A stretch of 64,000 nt of DNA from Halodesulfovibrio aestuarii. Its GTDB lineage: Bacteria > Desulfobacterota > Desulfovibrionia > Desulfovibrionales > Desulfovibrionaceae. Under the pieces are notes generated by a model. It ran no database searches, was not told the DNA's origin, and was given only the letters and a program-made list of their open reading frames with translations. Shown here one piece after another: positions 1-12,900 of the stretch. Location of the stretch: assembly GCF_050571805.1 (NCBI RefSeq), contig NZ_CP192219.1; one strand, 5' to 3'. A program made the translations under genes and the position numbers. How positions within the stretch are numbered: the first letter of the stretch is position 1; each line of letters starts with the position of its first letter.

Positions 1-462
1 TATGTCGCGCTGAACCTGAACAGATTCTTTTCCGAAGACTTCTTCATCAGGAACAAAAGGACTGCCAGAAACAAGAGACTCAAGACGCATAATAGTTATC
101 TCATATGTCTTAAGCTCTTCCCGTAAAGATTCTATTGCCGGGTCGGTTGCGGAAGGGTCGATCTCAACGAGCAATTGCCCCTTCGTAACCTCATCACCAC
201 GGTCGCAAAGTATTTTACGGATAACTCCTGTCTCCAGCGGTTGCACAATTTTAACCTTTCCAGAAGGAACAAACTTGCCTTGTCCGGAAACAACAATTTC
301 CGTTTCGCCGAATGTAAGCCAGATAATGCTCACAAAGATAATTGTGATGATAACCCAGAGAACCAATGATCCCAGTGGATTGGGTGGTGTCTCTTCTATT
401 TCAGTTAGGATTGGCTTGAAATAATGGCTGTCATCTCGTGACAAAAATTTTAAGATTCTCAA
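1..462 (-). CDS. HlyD-family type I secretion membrane fusion protein (3' end outside window)
   Basis: Periplasmic adaptor that should join the inner-membrane ABC exporter to the TolC-like outer-membrane channel. The 154 visible residues show a short cytoplasmic N-terminus, one transmembrane helix at about residues 35-55, and then the start of the lipoyl/biotinyl-like hairpin domain (VVSGQGKFVPSGKVKIVQP, followed by GVIRKI and LLVEIDP), which is the usual HlyD order. The chosen start is a TTG whose last bases overlap the stop of the exporter gene (TTGA), implying translational coupling. A GGAG lies 6-10 bases upstream. The reading frame stays open to the first base of the window, so most of the coiled coil and the C-terminal domain are missing. 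Family assignment is firm; the start codon is less certain. Confidence 0.9.
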   Translation of the reverse strand, partial: MRILKFLSRDDSHYFKPILTEIEETPPNPLGSLVLWVIITIIFVSIIWLTFGETEIVVSGQGKFVPSGKVKIVQPLETGVIRKILCDRGDEVTKGQLLVEIDPSATDPAIESLREELKTYEITIMRLESLVSGSPFVPDEEVFGKESVQVQRDI

Positions 463-2570
463 TCTATGCACTCCTGCAATGTATATAACTTCTTGTAATA
501 GCCATTTGGAATGCGCATAAGCTCATCATGAGTGCCTGCCTCAACCAATTCCCCATTATCCATGGCTAAAATGACAGTACATTTTTTTACGATAGAAATT
601 TTGTGAGCAATGATGAACATTGTTCTACCCTTGGCAATGTGATGCAGGTTTCTGCGAATAATAAGCTCTGACTCAACATCAAGTGCAGAAGTAGCTTCAT
701 CGAAGATTAAAATACGAGGGTCGGTAATAAGCGCACGAGCGATTGCTATACGCTGACGCTGTCCGCCAGAAAGTCCTTCGCCTCGCTCTCCCACTTCGGA
801 GTCATATCCTTTAGGCATTCGCGACACAAAGTCATGCACACCGGTAACCTTGGCTACATGGAGGACAAGATCCATGGAAGCATTAGGTGCCCCCATCACA
901 ATATTTTCTTTAATAGTACCGCTGAAAAGATAGTTTTCCTGAAGTACTACACCGATATTACTTCGTAGCCATATTGGACTTACATGGTTAATATCAACAT
1001 CATCAATACGCACACTGCCGGAAGAAGGCATGTACAACCGCTGTATCAGCTTTGATACAGTACTCTTACCACTTCCGCTTCTACCAACAATGCCGACACA
1101 TGACCCCGCAGGTATTTTAACATTAATTCCATTAAGAACCATCGGGGCATCCGGAGCATATTTGAACTGAACGTTATCGAAAACTACATGACCTTCCAGC
1201 TTATTCAGTACGATCGCGTTTTCACTCTGGATTTCAGATGGGTGATTCAAAATGTCAGACAATTTCTCGACAGAAAGAAGCGTTTGCTGAAGTTCGTTCC
1301 AAACACCAATTAATCTCAATACCGGTCCAGCGAACTGTCCGGAAAGCATGTTAAATGCAATGAGCTGCCCAATAGTAAGCTCATTGTCCAGTACTAACCG
1401 AACTCCTAAATAGAGAATCGAAATCGTCATTAATTTCTGCAGAAAACCGGCAGTCCCCCTTGTAATGTTACTCATATTGGTCATTTTAAAGTTAGAATGA
1501 ACATAATGACCAAGGTGATCTTCCCATTTCCGCTGAATGCTTCCTTCTATCGCCAACGATTTAACCGTTTGGATGCCGGTTACCGACTCTACAAGGTATG
1601 AGTTGGATTTAGCACCCATTTCAAATTTAGTATTTAACCGTCTTCGAAGCTCAGGGGTAATGCAGAGATAAAGGAGGCCGATGGCCGCAACAAAACCCAA
1701 AACAATGAACGTCAATTGCATGCTGTACATAAGCATGACTACGACAAAAACTACTGAGAAAACGAGATCAATAATGACAGATACTGTTTTGTTGGTAACA
1801 AAATTACGAATATTCTCCAGTTCGCGAACACGTGCAATTGTGTCCCCTACCCGTCTGGATTCAAAGTAAGGACAGGGCAATGACAGCAGATGGCGGAATA
1901 GTTGTGCGCCAAGTTTGGCATCCATCTTGTTTGCTGTATGAGTAAAAAGATAGTTTCGTGCAAGGTTTAACACGTACTCAAACACTGCGATTACAATAAA
2001 GCCAATCGCAAGGATTTTAAGCGTAGTCATTGCCCGGTGCACGAGAACCTTATCGAGAATAACTTGCGTGAATAGTGGGGTTACCAAGCCAAAAAGTTGA
2101 ACAACAAATGAGGCTAGCAGAATTTCTGCCATGATACCTTTTGCATTAATAACTTCTTTAAAAAACCACCCCAGACCAAATCGGACAGACTCCGATAACA
2201 GTCGATGGCTTAAAATAATGTACCGATCCGTTGTCAGCTGGCTGTATTCCTCCATGGCAACAGAGCGGGTTGCTCCTTCTGCTGGAATATATACAAGAAC
2301 AGATTGCTCATCTTCCTTATATCCCAGCACAACAAAAAAAGTATCATCCTTTGCCTGTGCTATAATTGGATACGGATACTTTTTATGACACTTATCCAGC
2401 GAAATATTTTTCTTTTTAGCACGCAACCCCAGGCGCTTAGCAATTCGGACAAGCTCATCACTAGCAATGTCATCAGAAGAAATGCAATGCTCGCGAACAA
2501 TATTAGGTACATCGATGCGCACTTTGTTTATGCGCGCAACGACCTCAAGCGATACTAAGCCACTATTCAT
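459..2570 (-). CDS. Type I secretion ABC exporter, HlyB type
   Basis: Inner-membrane ATPase-permease predicted to export the giant RTX protein encoded upstream. The product is 703 residues. Residues 1-125 look like a C39-peptidase-like domain without the catalytic Cys motif, so it probably binds substrate and does not cleave it, as in HlyB. A six-helix transmembrane domain follows, then the nucleotide-binding domain with Walker A GRSGSGKST, signature LSGGQRQR and Walker B ILIFDEATSALD. The start was chosen at an ATG 8 bases after GGAGG, overlapping the end of the TolC-like gene by 8 bases. A longer frame reaches 2612 but that start lies inside the upstream gene and has no better ribosome site. 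The order tolC-like, hlyB-like, hlyD-like in one operon resembles adhesin secretion loci. Confidence 0.95.
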   Translation of the reverse strand: MNSGLVSLEVVARINKVRIDVPNIVREHCISSDDIASDELVRIAKRLGLRAKKKNISLDKCHKKYPYPIIAQAKDDTFFVVLGYKEDEQSVLVYIPAEGATRSVAMEEYSQLTTDRYIILSHRLLSESVRFGLGWFFKEVINAKGIMAEILLASFVVQLFGLVTPLFTQVILDKVLVHRAMTTLKILAIGFIVIAVFEYVLNLARNYLFTHTANKMDAKLGAQLFRHLLSLPCPYFESRRVGDTIARVRELENIRNFVTNKTVSVIIDLVFSVVFVVVMLMYSMQLTFIVLGFVAAIGLLYLCITPELRRRLNTKFEMGAKSNSYLVESVTGIQTVKSLAIEGSIQRKWEDHLGHYVHSNFKMTNMSNITRGTAGFLQKLMTISILYLGVRLVLDNELTIGQLIAFNMLSGQFAGPVLRLIGVWNELQQTLLSVEKLSDILNHPSEIQSENAIVLNKLEGHVVFDNVQFKYAPDAPMVLNGINVKIPAGSCVGIVGRSGSGKSTVSKLIQRLYMPSSGSVRIDDVDINHVSPIWLRSNIGVVLQENYLFSGTIKENIVMGAPNASMDLVLHVAKVTGVHDFVSRMPKGYDSEVGERGEGLSGGQRQRIAIARALITDPRILIFDEATSALDVESELIIRRNLHHIAKGRTMFIIAHKISIVKKCTVILAMDNGELVEAGTHDELMRIPNGYYKKLYTLQECID

Positions 2571-3897
2571 GATTTGTTGCCTCCATCTGGTACTGCAAAC
2601 GCAACAATTCATGTGATAGTTCTATAACACTTTTATTGAGAGCTGTTTTCTGTTCCAGTAATACAATACTTCGACGAATTGCAATTTCTGCATCTATTTC
2701 TTTAGCTTTTTTCAAGCGATCAAGCATAGTAAGTTCTTTTTCGAGAATATTTACCATTTCTTTTTTTTGTTTTTGGTCATTCACCAGATACTTATACTGC
2801 CGTTGACTAATGTTCAGTTCTGTTTGTAATTGCTCTTTTAATTTACGTTTTTCAGCACGAATACGTTGTTCAGCAAGTTGTGACTGTTGTACTTTATGTT
2901 TATTACGTAATGCATCCGATAGAGGAATTACCAATGAAACACCGACCTTAAAGTTAGATTCAGATATATCTTCATATGACTTCACCATATCTTCATTATC
3001 TGAGCCATACAGCAAATATGAACCGTACAAAGATAACTTTGGAAAATATTCACCTTCAGCTGCGGCTGTTTCAGCTTGTTTACTGGAAAGTTCATAAGAA
3101 TACCGTTCCACGCTTGGGTGTTTATCGATATCAAATAAAAGGTCTGTAAGATCCGGCCTTGGTAATTCTGAAAATTCAATATCAGAGGAAAAAGAAGCGC
3201 CGGTGTAAAAGCTCAATTCTTCAAGCTTCTTATCGAACTCAAATTCCCGTAAAGAGAGTTCATTCTCTTTTCTTTTTAACTCAACATACTGCCTTGCCGT
3301 ATCGACAGGCCCTTTTTTACCAGCGGTAAGTAGACGGTCGTAGACCTGTTTTAGCTCATAAGTATACTGAATTATTTTCTGTAAATTATGAATTTGCTCT
3401 GAAAGAGACATGGCCGCCGAGTATGTTTGTAACACATTCAGCCTAAGCTTTAGTATTTCTGCCTGTGCAGTCGATTTGGAAGCAAGAATTGCTTTTTTTA
3501 ATGCAAGTTCCTTTTGAACCCGAATGCCAAAGTCGTAAAGAACATAGTTTGTACGTACTGACATTGAATTTTGATACTTTGTTCCTGTAGACTGCACCAC
3601 GTCACCTACTGAAACAACAGAGCCCCACCCATCACTCAGATCAGAAGAGTACTCAGAGTTACCTTGTGCGCGTAAAGTAGGGTAAAAATCATATTGCTGC
3701 TCTTCTAAACGCTCCTGTTGCAGTTTTGTTTCTATAAAATATTTATCAAGATCAGGTGAATGCTCTATTGCTTGCTTTTCTAATGTATCAAGAGTGATAA
3801 TCTTACAATAAGACTCTGTTACTCCAAACAAGGTTATAAAGAGAATTCCAAGATGTAGAATGAGTACAGCTTTTTTAGAATAGGACACAGTTTGCAC
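2563..3897 (-). CDS. TolC-family outer-membrane efflux protein
   Basis: Outer-membrane channel of the type I system; 444 residues, typical for TolC/LapE-type proteins. A hydrophobic N-terminal stretch serves as signal peptide. The body has two long helical repeats with the usual TolC-type sequence (TLEKQAIEHSPDL near the N-terminus, a second repeat beginning near KHPSVERYSYELSSKQAE) and ends in coiled coil rich in Lys, Glu and Gln. The start was placed at a GTG six bases after AGAGAG. A longer frame opens with a GTG at 3939, but that codon lies inside the hairpin following the RTX gene and has no ribosome site. The gene lies directly downstream of the RTX gene and overlaps the exporter gene, so one operon is likely. 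Confidence 0.9.
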   Translation of the reverse strand: MQTVSYSKKAVLILHLGILFITLFGVTESYCKIITLDTLEKQAIEHSPDLDKYFIETKLQQERLEEQQYDFYPTLRAQGNSEYSSDLSDGWGSVVSVGDVVQSTGTKYQNSMSVRTNYVLYDFGIRVQKELALKKAILASKSTAQAEILKLRLNVLQTYSAAMSLSEQIHNLQKIIQYTYELKQVYDRLLTAGKKGPVDTARQYVELKRKENELSLREFEFDKKLEELSFYTGASFSSDIEFSELPRPDLTDLLFDIDKHPSVERYSYELSSKQAETAAAEGEYFPKLSLYGSYLLYGSDNEDMVKSYEDISESNFKVGVSLVIPLSDALRNKHKVQQSQLAEQRIRAEKRKLKEQLQTELNISQRQYKYLVNDQKQKKEMVNILEKELTMLDRLKKAKEIDAEIAIRRSIVLLEQKTALNKSVIELSHELLRLQYQMEATNHE

Positions 3898-3917
3898 GTA
3901 TTTCTCTCTAGCTAACG

Positions 3918-3958
3918 GAAAAAGCTCGCCACACTGCACGAAAACAGTGTGGCGAGCT
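3918..3958 (-). terminator. Terminator-like hairpin between the RTX gene and the secretion genes
   Basis: Perfect 14-bp inverted repeat (arms 3923-3936 and 3945-3958) with an 8-base loop, followed on the minus strand by a run of five T. It begins six bases after the RTX stop codon and ends about 20 bases before the TolC-like start. It is probably a partial terminator or an RNA-stabilising end, which would make much more RTX mRNA than exporter mRNA. Confidence 0.85.
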
Positions 3959-3963
3959 ACATT

Positions 3964-6900
3964 TTAGTTATCCCAGGCAGCAGTAATGATATTCATAAGC
4001 TCTTGACTATTCTTCACATCCTCAACAGATGTAAAATCAAGGCCATGTTCTGATGCATAATTAGACAAATCAGCTACCATCTGATTTATCTCAGCAGAAG
4101 AAAGAGAATACCCTGAGTTAAGTTGAATACTTTCAATAGCCATAGACGAGTTCGCTTGATTGGCAATCGTCACCTGGTCATCTGTTCCAACTCCGATAAC
4201 TAAATTGTCACCGTCCATGAAAAACGCAAAGTCATCTTTTGAGATATCTTCACCAAATTTCAAGGTATCAGAATGATTTATAGCGTCACTATTCATAGAA
4301 GCATTATCCCGGATAACATCTCGGCCATCACCTTTATTAAAGATATAGGTATCACCCAGATGTGCACCAAGCATTACGTCATCGCCGACGCCACCAACGA
4401 ATGTGGCTTCTCCCTGCGCTGTCAACGTATCTGCTCCGGAACCGCCATTCAGATAGTCAACACCAGTTCCTGATGTAATGTAATCATCACCAGCACCACC
4501 GTACAAAATGTCATCACCAGTACCAGTGAATATTTGGTCAGCACCAAGTCCGCCATCTATGATATTCATAGCTGAACCGGTCGTCATGATGAAATCATCT
4601 CCACCATTACCATTAATAATGGAAGTGTGATCAGGAGAGAGCACTAAGAAGTCACCCTCTTCCGTCAATTCAGTAATCTCCTGCGCAGAACCAAGATCAA
4701 AACTGCTTCCATCTGCAAAGCTCAGCTTCTCAATTCTAGATTTAGAATCAGCCTGAGCATTGGCGATTCTTATTGAATCGCTCTCATCGTTTCTAAAGCT
4801 GATAACAACATCACTTCCTTCAACGTGATATCTAAGATCTTCAATAGAGATTTCTTCTCCAAACCTTATGGTATCAGTATAGTTACTTGCATCACTATTC
4901 AGGGAAGCATTATCTCGGATGATATCTTGGCCATCACCTTTGTTAAAAACATAGGTGTCACCAAAGTATCCACCAAGCATAACATCATCACCAACACCGC
5001 CAACAAATGTTGCTTCTCCTTGGGCTGTCAAGGTATCTGCCCCGGAACCGCCATTCAGATAGTCAACACCAGTTCCTGAAGTAATGATATCATCACCAGC
5101 ACCACCGTACAAAATGTCATCACCAGTACCAGTGAATATTTTGTCAGCACCAAGTCCGCCATCTATAATATTCATAGCTGAACCGGACATCATAATGAAA
5201 TCATCGCCGCCATTACCATTAATAATGGAGGTATGGTCAGGAGAAAGCATTAAGAAATCAGCCTGATCAGTGAGTTCTGTAATCGGCTGTGCAGAAGAAA
5301 TGTCTAAGCTTGTTCCATCTGCAAAACTAAGCAGCTCGATTCTTGCAGCCTGATCCGTATGTGCTCCCACTATTCTGATCGAGTCACTATCATTACCTCT
5401 AAAGCTAATAACAAGATCATCGCCATCAACGTGGTATCGTAAATCCTCAAGTGAAATACCCACACCAAATTTCAAGATATCTATGCATTGGCTTCCACTA
5501 TCAGGACTAGTTTCATGAATAGTGTCATGGCCATCACCAAGATTAAAGATGTAGGTATCACTTCCAAAGCCACCAGTAATCGAATCATCTCCTGTACCAC
5601 CAGTAATTATGTCATCACCGGAGCCGCCGATAATTATGTCGTTACCGCCGCCTGCGTTGATGGTGTCATTATCGGAACCGCCGGAGATCGTATCGCCTGC
5701 TGAGCCGGTAGTAATGGTGTCATTACCGGAACCACCGTTGATAATATTCACTGTATCGCCTGCGGTCACAGTATCGTTGCCGCTGCCGGCGTTTACTACT
5801 GCGATATTGGTATCTGCGGATACGATGATTGTATCGTCACCGTCTGTGTAGGTATTGCTGGAAATCACATCAACAAGGTTGATGGTTGTTCCGTCTGCCA
5901 ACACAATCTGCTCGATGCCGTGGGAAGGATCGGTCACACCATCGGTAATACGGATGGAATCACCTTCATGACCCACGATACCAATAATGATATCGTCGCC
6001 ATCAACATTGTAGGTAATATCGCCTACGTTGATGTTCGGGCCAAAGTTGATGACATCAATATCTGTGCAGGTGCCATCGCATGCGCCTTCAGTGATTGTG
6101 TCGTGTCCGTCACCTATGTTGAAGATGTAGGTGTCGCCGCCGATGCCGCCTGTAATTGTATCGTTACCGATACCGCCGGTAATCACGTCATTACCGTTTC
6201 CGGCATTGATGATGTCGTTACCGGAGCCGCCGATAATTATGTCGTTACCGCCGCCTGCGTTGATGGTGTCATTATCGGAACCGCCGGAGATCGTATCGCC
6301 TGCTGAGCCGGTAGTAATGGTGTCATCACCGGAACCACCGTTGATAATATTCACTGTATCGCCTGCGGTCACAGTGTCGTTACCGCTGCCGGCGTTTACT
6401 ACTGCGATATTGGTATCTGCGGATACGATGATTGTGTCGTCACCGTCTGTGTAGGTATTGCTGGAAATCACATCAACAAGGTTGATGGTTGTTCCGTCTG
6501 CCAACACAATCTGCTCAATGCCGTGGGAAGGATCGGTCACACCGTCGGTAATACGGATGGAATCACCTTCATGCCCCACGATACCAATAATGATATCATC
6601 GCCATCAACATTGTAGGTAATATCGCCTACGTTAATGTTCGGGCCAAAGTTGATGATATCAATATCTGTGCAGGTGCCATCGCATGCGCCTTCAGTGATT
6701 GTGTCGTGTCCGTCACCTATGTTGAAGATGTAGGTATCGCCGCCGATACCGCCTGTAATTGTATCGTTACCGATGCCGCCAGTAATCACGTCATTACCGT
6801 TTCCGGCATTGATGATGTCGTTGCCGGAGCCGCCGATAATTATGTCGTTACCGCCGCCTGCGTTGATGGTGTCATTATCGGAACCGCCGGAGATCGTATC

Positions 6901-9900
6901 GCCTGCTGAGCCGGTAGTAATGGTGTCATCACCGGAACCACCGTTGATAATATTCACTGTATCGCCTGCGGTCACAGTGTCGTTACCGCTGCCGGCGTTT
7001 ACTACTGCGATATTGGTATCTGCGGATACAATGATTGTGTCGTCACCGTCTGTGTAGGTATTGCTGGAAATCACATCAACAAGGTTGATGGTTGTTCCGT
7101 CTGCCAACACAATCTGCTCGATGCCATGGGAAGGATCGGTCACACCATCAACGATACGGATGGAATCACCTTCATGGCCCACGATACCAATAATGATATC
7201 GTTGCCATCAACATTGTAGGTAATATCGCCTACGTTAATGTTCGGGCCAAAGTTGATGATATCAATATCTGTGCAGGTGCCATCGCATGCGCCTTCAGTG
7301 ATTGTGTCGTGTCCGTCACCTATGTTGAAGATGTAGGTATCGCCGCCGATACCGCCTGTGATTGTATCGTTACCGATGCCGCCAGTAATCACGTCATTAC
7401 CGTTTCCGGCATTGATGATGTCGTTACCGGAGCCGCCGATAATTATGTCGTTACCGCCGCCTGCGTTGATGGTGTCATTATCGGAACCGCCGGAGATCGT
7501 ATCGCCTGCTGAACCGGTAGTAATGGTGTCATCACCGGAACCACCGTTGATAATATTCACTGTATCGCCTGCGGTCACAGTGTCGTTACCGCTGCCGGCG
7601 TTTACTACTGCGATATTGGTATCTGCGGATACGATAATTGTATCGTCACCGTCTGTGTAGGTATTGCTGGAAATCACATCAACAAGGTTGATGGTTGTTC
7701 CGTCTGCCAACACAATCTGCTCGATGCCGTGGGAAGGATCAGTCACACCATCGGTAATACGGATGGAATCACCTTCATGGCCGATAATGTTGATGATGAT
7801 ATCATTACCATCAATATTGTAGGTGATGTCGCCTACGCTGATGTTCGGGCCAAAGTTGATAACATCAATATCTGTACCGTTGCATGTGCCTTCAGTGATG
7901 GTGTCGTGTCCGTCACCTATGTTGAAGATGTAGGTATCGCCGCCGATACCGCCTGTAATTGTATCGTTACCGATGCCGCCGGTAATCACGTCATTACCGT
8001 TTCCGGCATTGATGATGTCGTTACCGGAGCCGCCGATAATTATGTCGTTACCGCCGCCTGCGTTGATGGTGTCATTATCGGAACCGCCGGAGATCGTATC
8101 GCCTGCTGAACCGGTAGTAATGGTGTCATCACCGGAACCACCGTTGATAATATTCACTGTATCGCCTGCGGTCACAGTGTCGTTACCGCTGCCGGCGTTT
8201 ACTACTGCGATATTGGTATCTGCGGATACGATGATTGTATCGTCACCGTCTGTGTAGGTATTGCTGGAAATCACATCAACAAGGTTGATGGTTGTTCCGT
8301 CTGCCAACACAATCTGCTCGATGCCGTGGGAAGGATCGGTCACACCATCGGTAATACGGATGGAATCACCTTCATGACCCACGATACCAATAATGATATC
8401 GTCGCCATCAACATTGTAGGTAATATCGCCTACGCTGATGTTCGGGCCAAAGTTGATAAAATCAATATCTGTACCGTTGCATGTGCCTTCAGTGATGGTG
8501 TCGTGTCCGTCACCTATGTTGAAGATGTAGGTATCGCCGCCGATACCGCCTGTAATTGTATCGTTACCGATGCCGCCGGTAATCACGTCATTACCGTTTC
8601 CGGCATTGATGATGTCGTTACCGGAGCCGCCGATAATTATGTCGTTACCGCCGCCTGCGTTGATGGTGTCATTATCGGAACCGCCGGAGATCGTATCGCC
8701 TGCTGAACCGGTAGTAATGGTGTCATCACCGGAACCACCGTTGATAATATTCACTGTATCGCCTGCGGTCACAGTGTCGTTACCGCTGCCGGCGTTTACT
8801 ACTGCGATATTGGTATCTGCGGATACGATGATTGTATCGTCACCGTCTGTGTAGGTATTGCTGGAAATCACATCAACAAGGTTGATGGTTGTTCCGTCTG
8901 CCAACACAATCTGCTCGATGCCGTGGGAAGGATCGGTCACACCATCGGTAATACGGATGGAATCACCTTCATGACCCACGATACCAATAATGATATCGTC
9001 GCCATCAACATTGTAGGTAATATCGCCTACGTTGATGTTCGGGCCAAAGTTGATGACATCAATATCTGTGCAGGTGCCATCGCATGCGCCTTCAGTGATG
9101 GTGTCGTGTCCGTCACCTATGTTGAAGATGTAAGTGTCGCCGCCGATACCGCCTGTGATTGTATCGTTACCGATGCCGCCGGTAATCACGTCATTACCGT
9201 TTCCGGCATTGATGATGTCGTTGCCGGAGCCGCCGATAATTATGTCGTTACCGCCGCCTGCGTTGATGGTGTCATTATCGGAACCGCCGGAGATCGTATC
9301 TCCTGCTGAACCGGTAGTAATGGTGTCATCACCGGAACCACCGTTGATAATATTCACTGTATCGCCTGCGGTCACAGTGTCGTTACCGCTGCCGGCGTTT
9401 ACTACTGCGATGTTGGTATCTGCGGATACGATGATTGTGTCGTCACCGTCTGTGTAGGTATTGCTGGAAATCACATCAACAAGGTTGATGGTTGTTCCGT
9501 CTGCCAACACAATCTGCTCGATGCCGTGGGAAGGATCGGTCACACCATCGGTAATACGGATGGAATCACCTTCATGACCCACGATACCAATAATGATATC
9601 GTCGCCATCAACATTGTAGGTAATATCGCCTACGTTGATGTTCGGGCCAAAGTTGATGACATCAATATCTGTACCGTTGCATGTGCCTTCAATGATAGTG
9701 TCGTGTCCGTCACCGATATTGAAGATGTAGGTGTCGCCGCCGATGCCGCCTGTGATTGTATCGTTACCGATGCCGCCAGTAATCACGTCATTACCGTTTC
9801 CGGCATTGATGATGTCGTTACCGGAGCCGCCGATAATTATGTCGTTACCGCCGCCTGCGTTGATGGTGTCATTATCGGAACCGCCGGAGATCGTATCTCC

Positions 9901-12900
9901 TGCTGAACCGGTAGTAATGGTGTCATCACCGGAACCACCGTTGATAATATTCACTGTATCGCCTGCGGTCACAGTGTCGTTACCGCTGCCGGCGTTTACT
10001 ACTGCGATATTGGTATCTGCGGATACGATGATTGTATCGTCACCGTCTGTGTAGGTATTGCTGGAAATCACATCAACAAGGTTGATGGTTGTTCCGTCTG
10101 CCAACACAATCTGCTCGATGCCGTGGGAAGGATCGGTCACACCGTCGGTAATACGGATGGAATCACCTTCATGGCCCACAATGCCGATGATCAAATCATC
10201 ACCATCAACATTGTAGGTAATATCACCTACGTTGATGTTCGGACCAAAGTTGATCACATCAATATCTGTGCAGGTGCCATCGCATGCGCCTTCAGTGATT
10301 GTGTCGTGTCCGTCACCTATGTTGAAGATGTAGGTATCGCCGCCGATACCGCCTGTGATTGTATCGTTACCGATGCCGCCAGTAATCACGTCATTACCGT
10401 TTCCGGCATTGATGATGTCGTTGCCGGAGCCGCCGATAATTATGTCGTTACCGCCACCTGCGTTGATGGTGTCATTATCGGAACCGCCGGAGATCGTATC
10501 TCCTGCTGAACCGGTAGTAATGGTGTCATCACCGGAACCACCGTTGATAATATTCACTGTATCGCCTGCGGTCACAGTGTCGTTACCGCTGCCGGCGTTT
10601 ACCACTGCGATATTGGTATCTGCGGATACGATGATTGTATCGTCACCGTCTGTGTAGGTATTGCTGGAAATCACATCAACAAGGTTGATGGTTGTTCCGT
10701 CTGCCAACACAATCTGCTCGATGCCGTGGGAAGGATCGGTCACACCATCGACAATACGGATGGAATCACCTTCATGACCCACGATACCAATAATGATATC
10801 GTCGCCATCAACATTGTAGGTAATATCGCCTACGTTGATGTTCGGGCCAAAGTTGATGACATCAATATCTGTGCAGGTGCCATCGCATGCGCCTTCAGTG
10901 ATTGTGTCGTGTCCGTCACCTATGTTGAAGATGTAGGTATCGCCGCCGATACCGCCTGTAATTGTATCGTTACCGATGCCGCCGACAATTACGTCATTAC
11001 CATTTCCGGCATTGATGATGTCGTTGCCGGCCCCACCAATAATTACGTCGTTGCCGCCACCAGCATTGATGGTGTCATTTCCACTTAGCCCTAAAATTCT
11101 ATTGTCTTCAGAGCCAGTAACAAGAAGGTCATCTCCCTCTGTGCCAATTTTATCAACCAATGAAGACGCAGAAGATGACAGTTCTATTTCACCTAACTCT
11201 ATAAAATCCTGATTTGACAAAGTGTTTTTAACAATAAAGATAGAACCATCAGCAAATTCCAACTGTTCTATTTGATTGTATCCACTTCCAAGAGCATCAA
11301 CAATTCGGATTGAGTCAGCTGAACTATGCTTAAAGACGACAAGTAAATCGTCACCATCAGAACGTAGCAGAATGTCAGAAGCAAAGATTCCTTCTCCAAA
11401 CTTTAGTATATCTGTCGATGCCTGAGAGAGGTTAGCGGTATTATCATGAATAATATCATGGCCATCACCACTATTGTATATATAGACATCTGCGCCAGAG
11501 CCACTATTTAGAGTGTCATCGCCTGCGCCTCCCGACAGTGTATTATTACCACCAATAGCACTAATTGTATCATCGCCTGCGCCACAAAATACAGTATCAC
11601 TCCCTCTACCTACAGAAATGATATCGTTACCAGAACCACCATAGACGATGTTCCGACCATAGCCGGCATCGATTACATCATCACCGGCACCACCAAAGAT
11701 AGTGTCATTATTATTTAGTGATGTAACAGTATCATTTCCATCGCCACCATATACTGTATTTGCGCCATAGCCGGCATTAATTATATCGTCGCCAGCCCCA
11801 CCATCAATTGTATCAGCAGAATTACCTGTGGTTATGATATCGTCACCACCAAGACCTTTTAACGTGAGAGCCAGTGGAGTCGATGATAGATCAATAGTAT
11901 CGGCGCCCTCGGTAAAGAAGATTTCCGGTAACTCATTTCGCACGGAAAACGAGCTACCATCTGCAAAGGCGATACGGTCTATTAACTTATAAGTATTACT
12001 TACCCCATCAACAATACGGATGGAATCACTCTCTGTTCCTTTAAACGTAATAACCAAGTCAGTGCCATCTAATGAAAAAACAAGATCATTCTCAGTTATT
12101 CCTTCTCCGAATATTATTTTATCACCGTTAACAGTCCCTGAATGTTTTCCTGAAGCATTATCATGGACAATATCATGACCATCGCCACGATTATAAATAT
12201 AGTAATCATACCCTGCTCCCCCCTCCAGAGTATCATCACCTAAGCCACCCTCAATAGTGTTTGTCCCAAGACCTGTGATGATAGTATCATTACCTTCACC
12301 ACCATGTAATTCATTGGTTCCACCACTAACGATAATGCTGTCATCACCAGCATCGCCATATATGGTATCATTATGACTCGCTGCGGTGATAGTATCATTT
12401 CCGTCATCACCGTGCAGAATATTATTGCCGTAGCCGGCATTAATTATATCATCACCGGCACCACCGGAAATGGTATCCGCACCACTACCTGCTGTAATTG
12501 TATCCTTTCCCTCACCACCATATACGATATTATTACCAGCACCGGCGTTGATGGTATCGTCACCAGTTCCGCCATCAATTGTATCAGCAGAACCTCCTGT
12601 GGTTATAGTATCATCACCACCAAGAGCGTTTAATGTGAGTGCAAGCTGAGCCGACGACTGTTCAACAACATCTGCATTCTCGGTAAAGGAGATCTCCGGG
12701 AGTTCTCTCCGCAAATAAAGTGAGCTACCATCTGCAAAGTCAATATAGTCTATTAACTTGTAAGAATTACTTACCCCCTCAACAATACGGATTGAATCAC
12801 TACTTGTTCCTTTAAAGGTAATGACGAGATCATTACCGTCCAAGGAAAAAGCTAAATCATCCTTTGTTATCCCTTCCCCAAACTTTATTCTGTCATTGGT

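Noticed and set aside
2571..2612. Longer start for the ABC exporter with a Cys-rich N-terminus, possibly a working C39 peptidase
   Set aside because: The extra residues (MNCCVCSTRW) overlap the TolC-like coding sequence and a strong ribosome site points to the later ATG; no catalytic Cys context is present.
5580..11060. Regular direct repeats resembling a repeat/spacer array
   Set aside because: Units are 600 bases and wholly coding within one frame; no short repeats with unique spacers and no cas genes, so not CRISPR.
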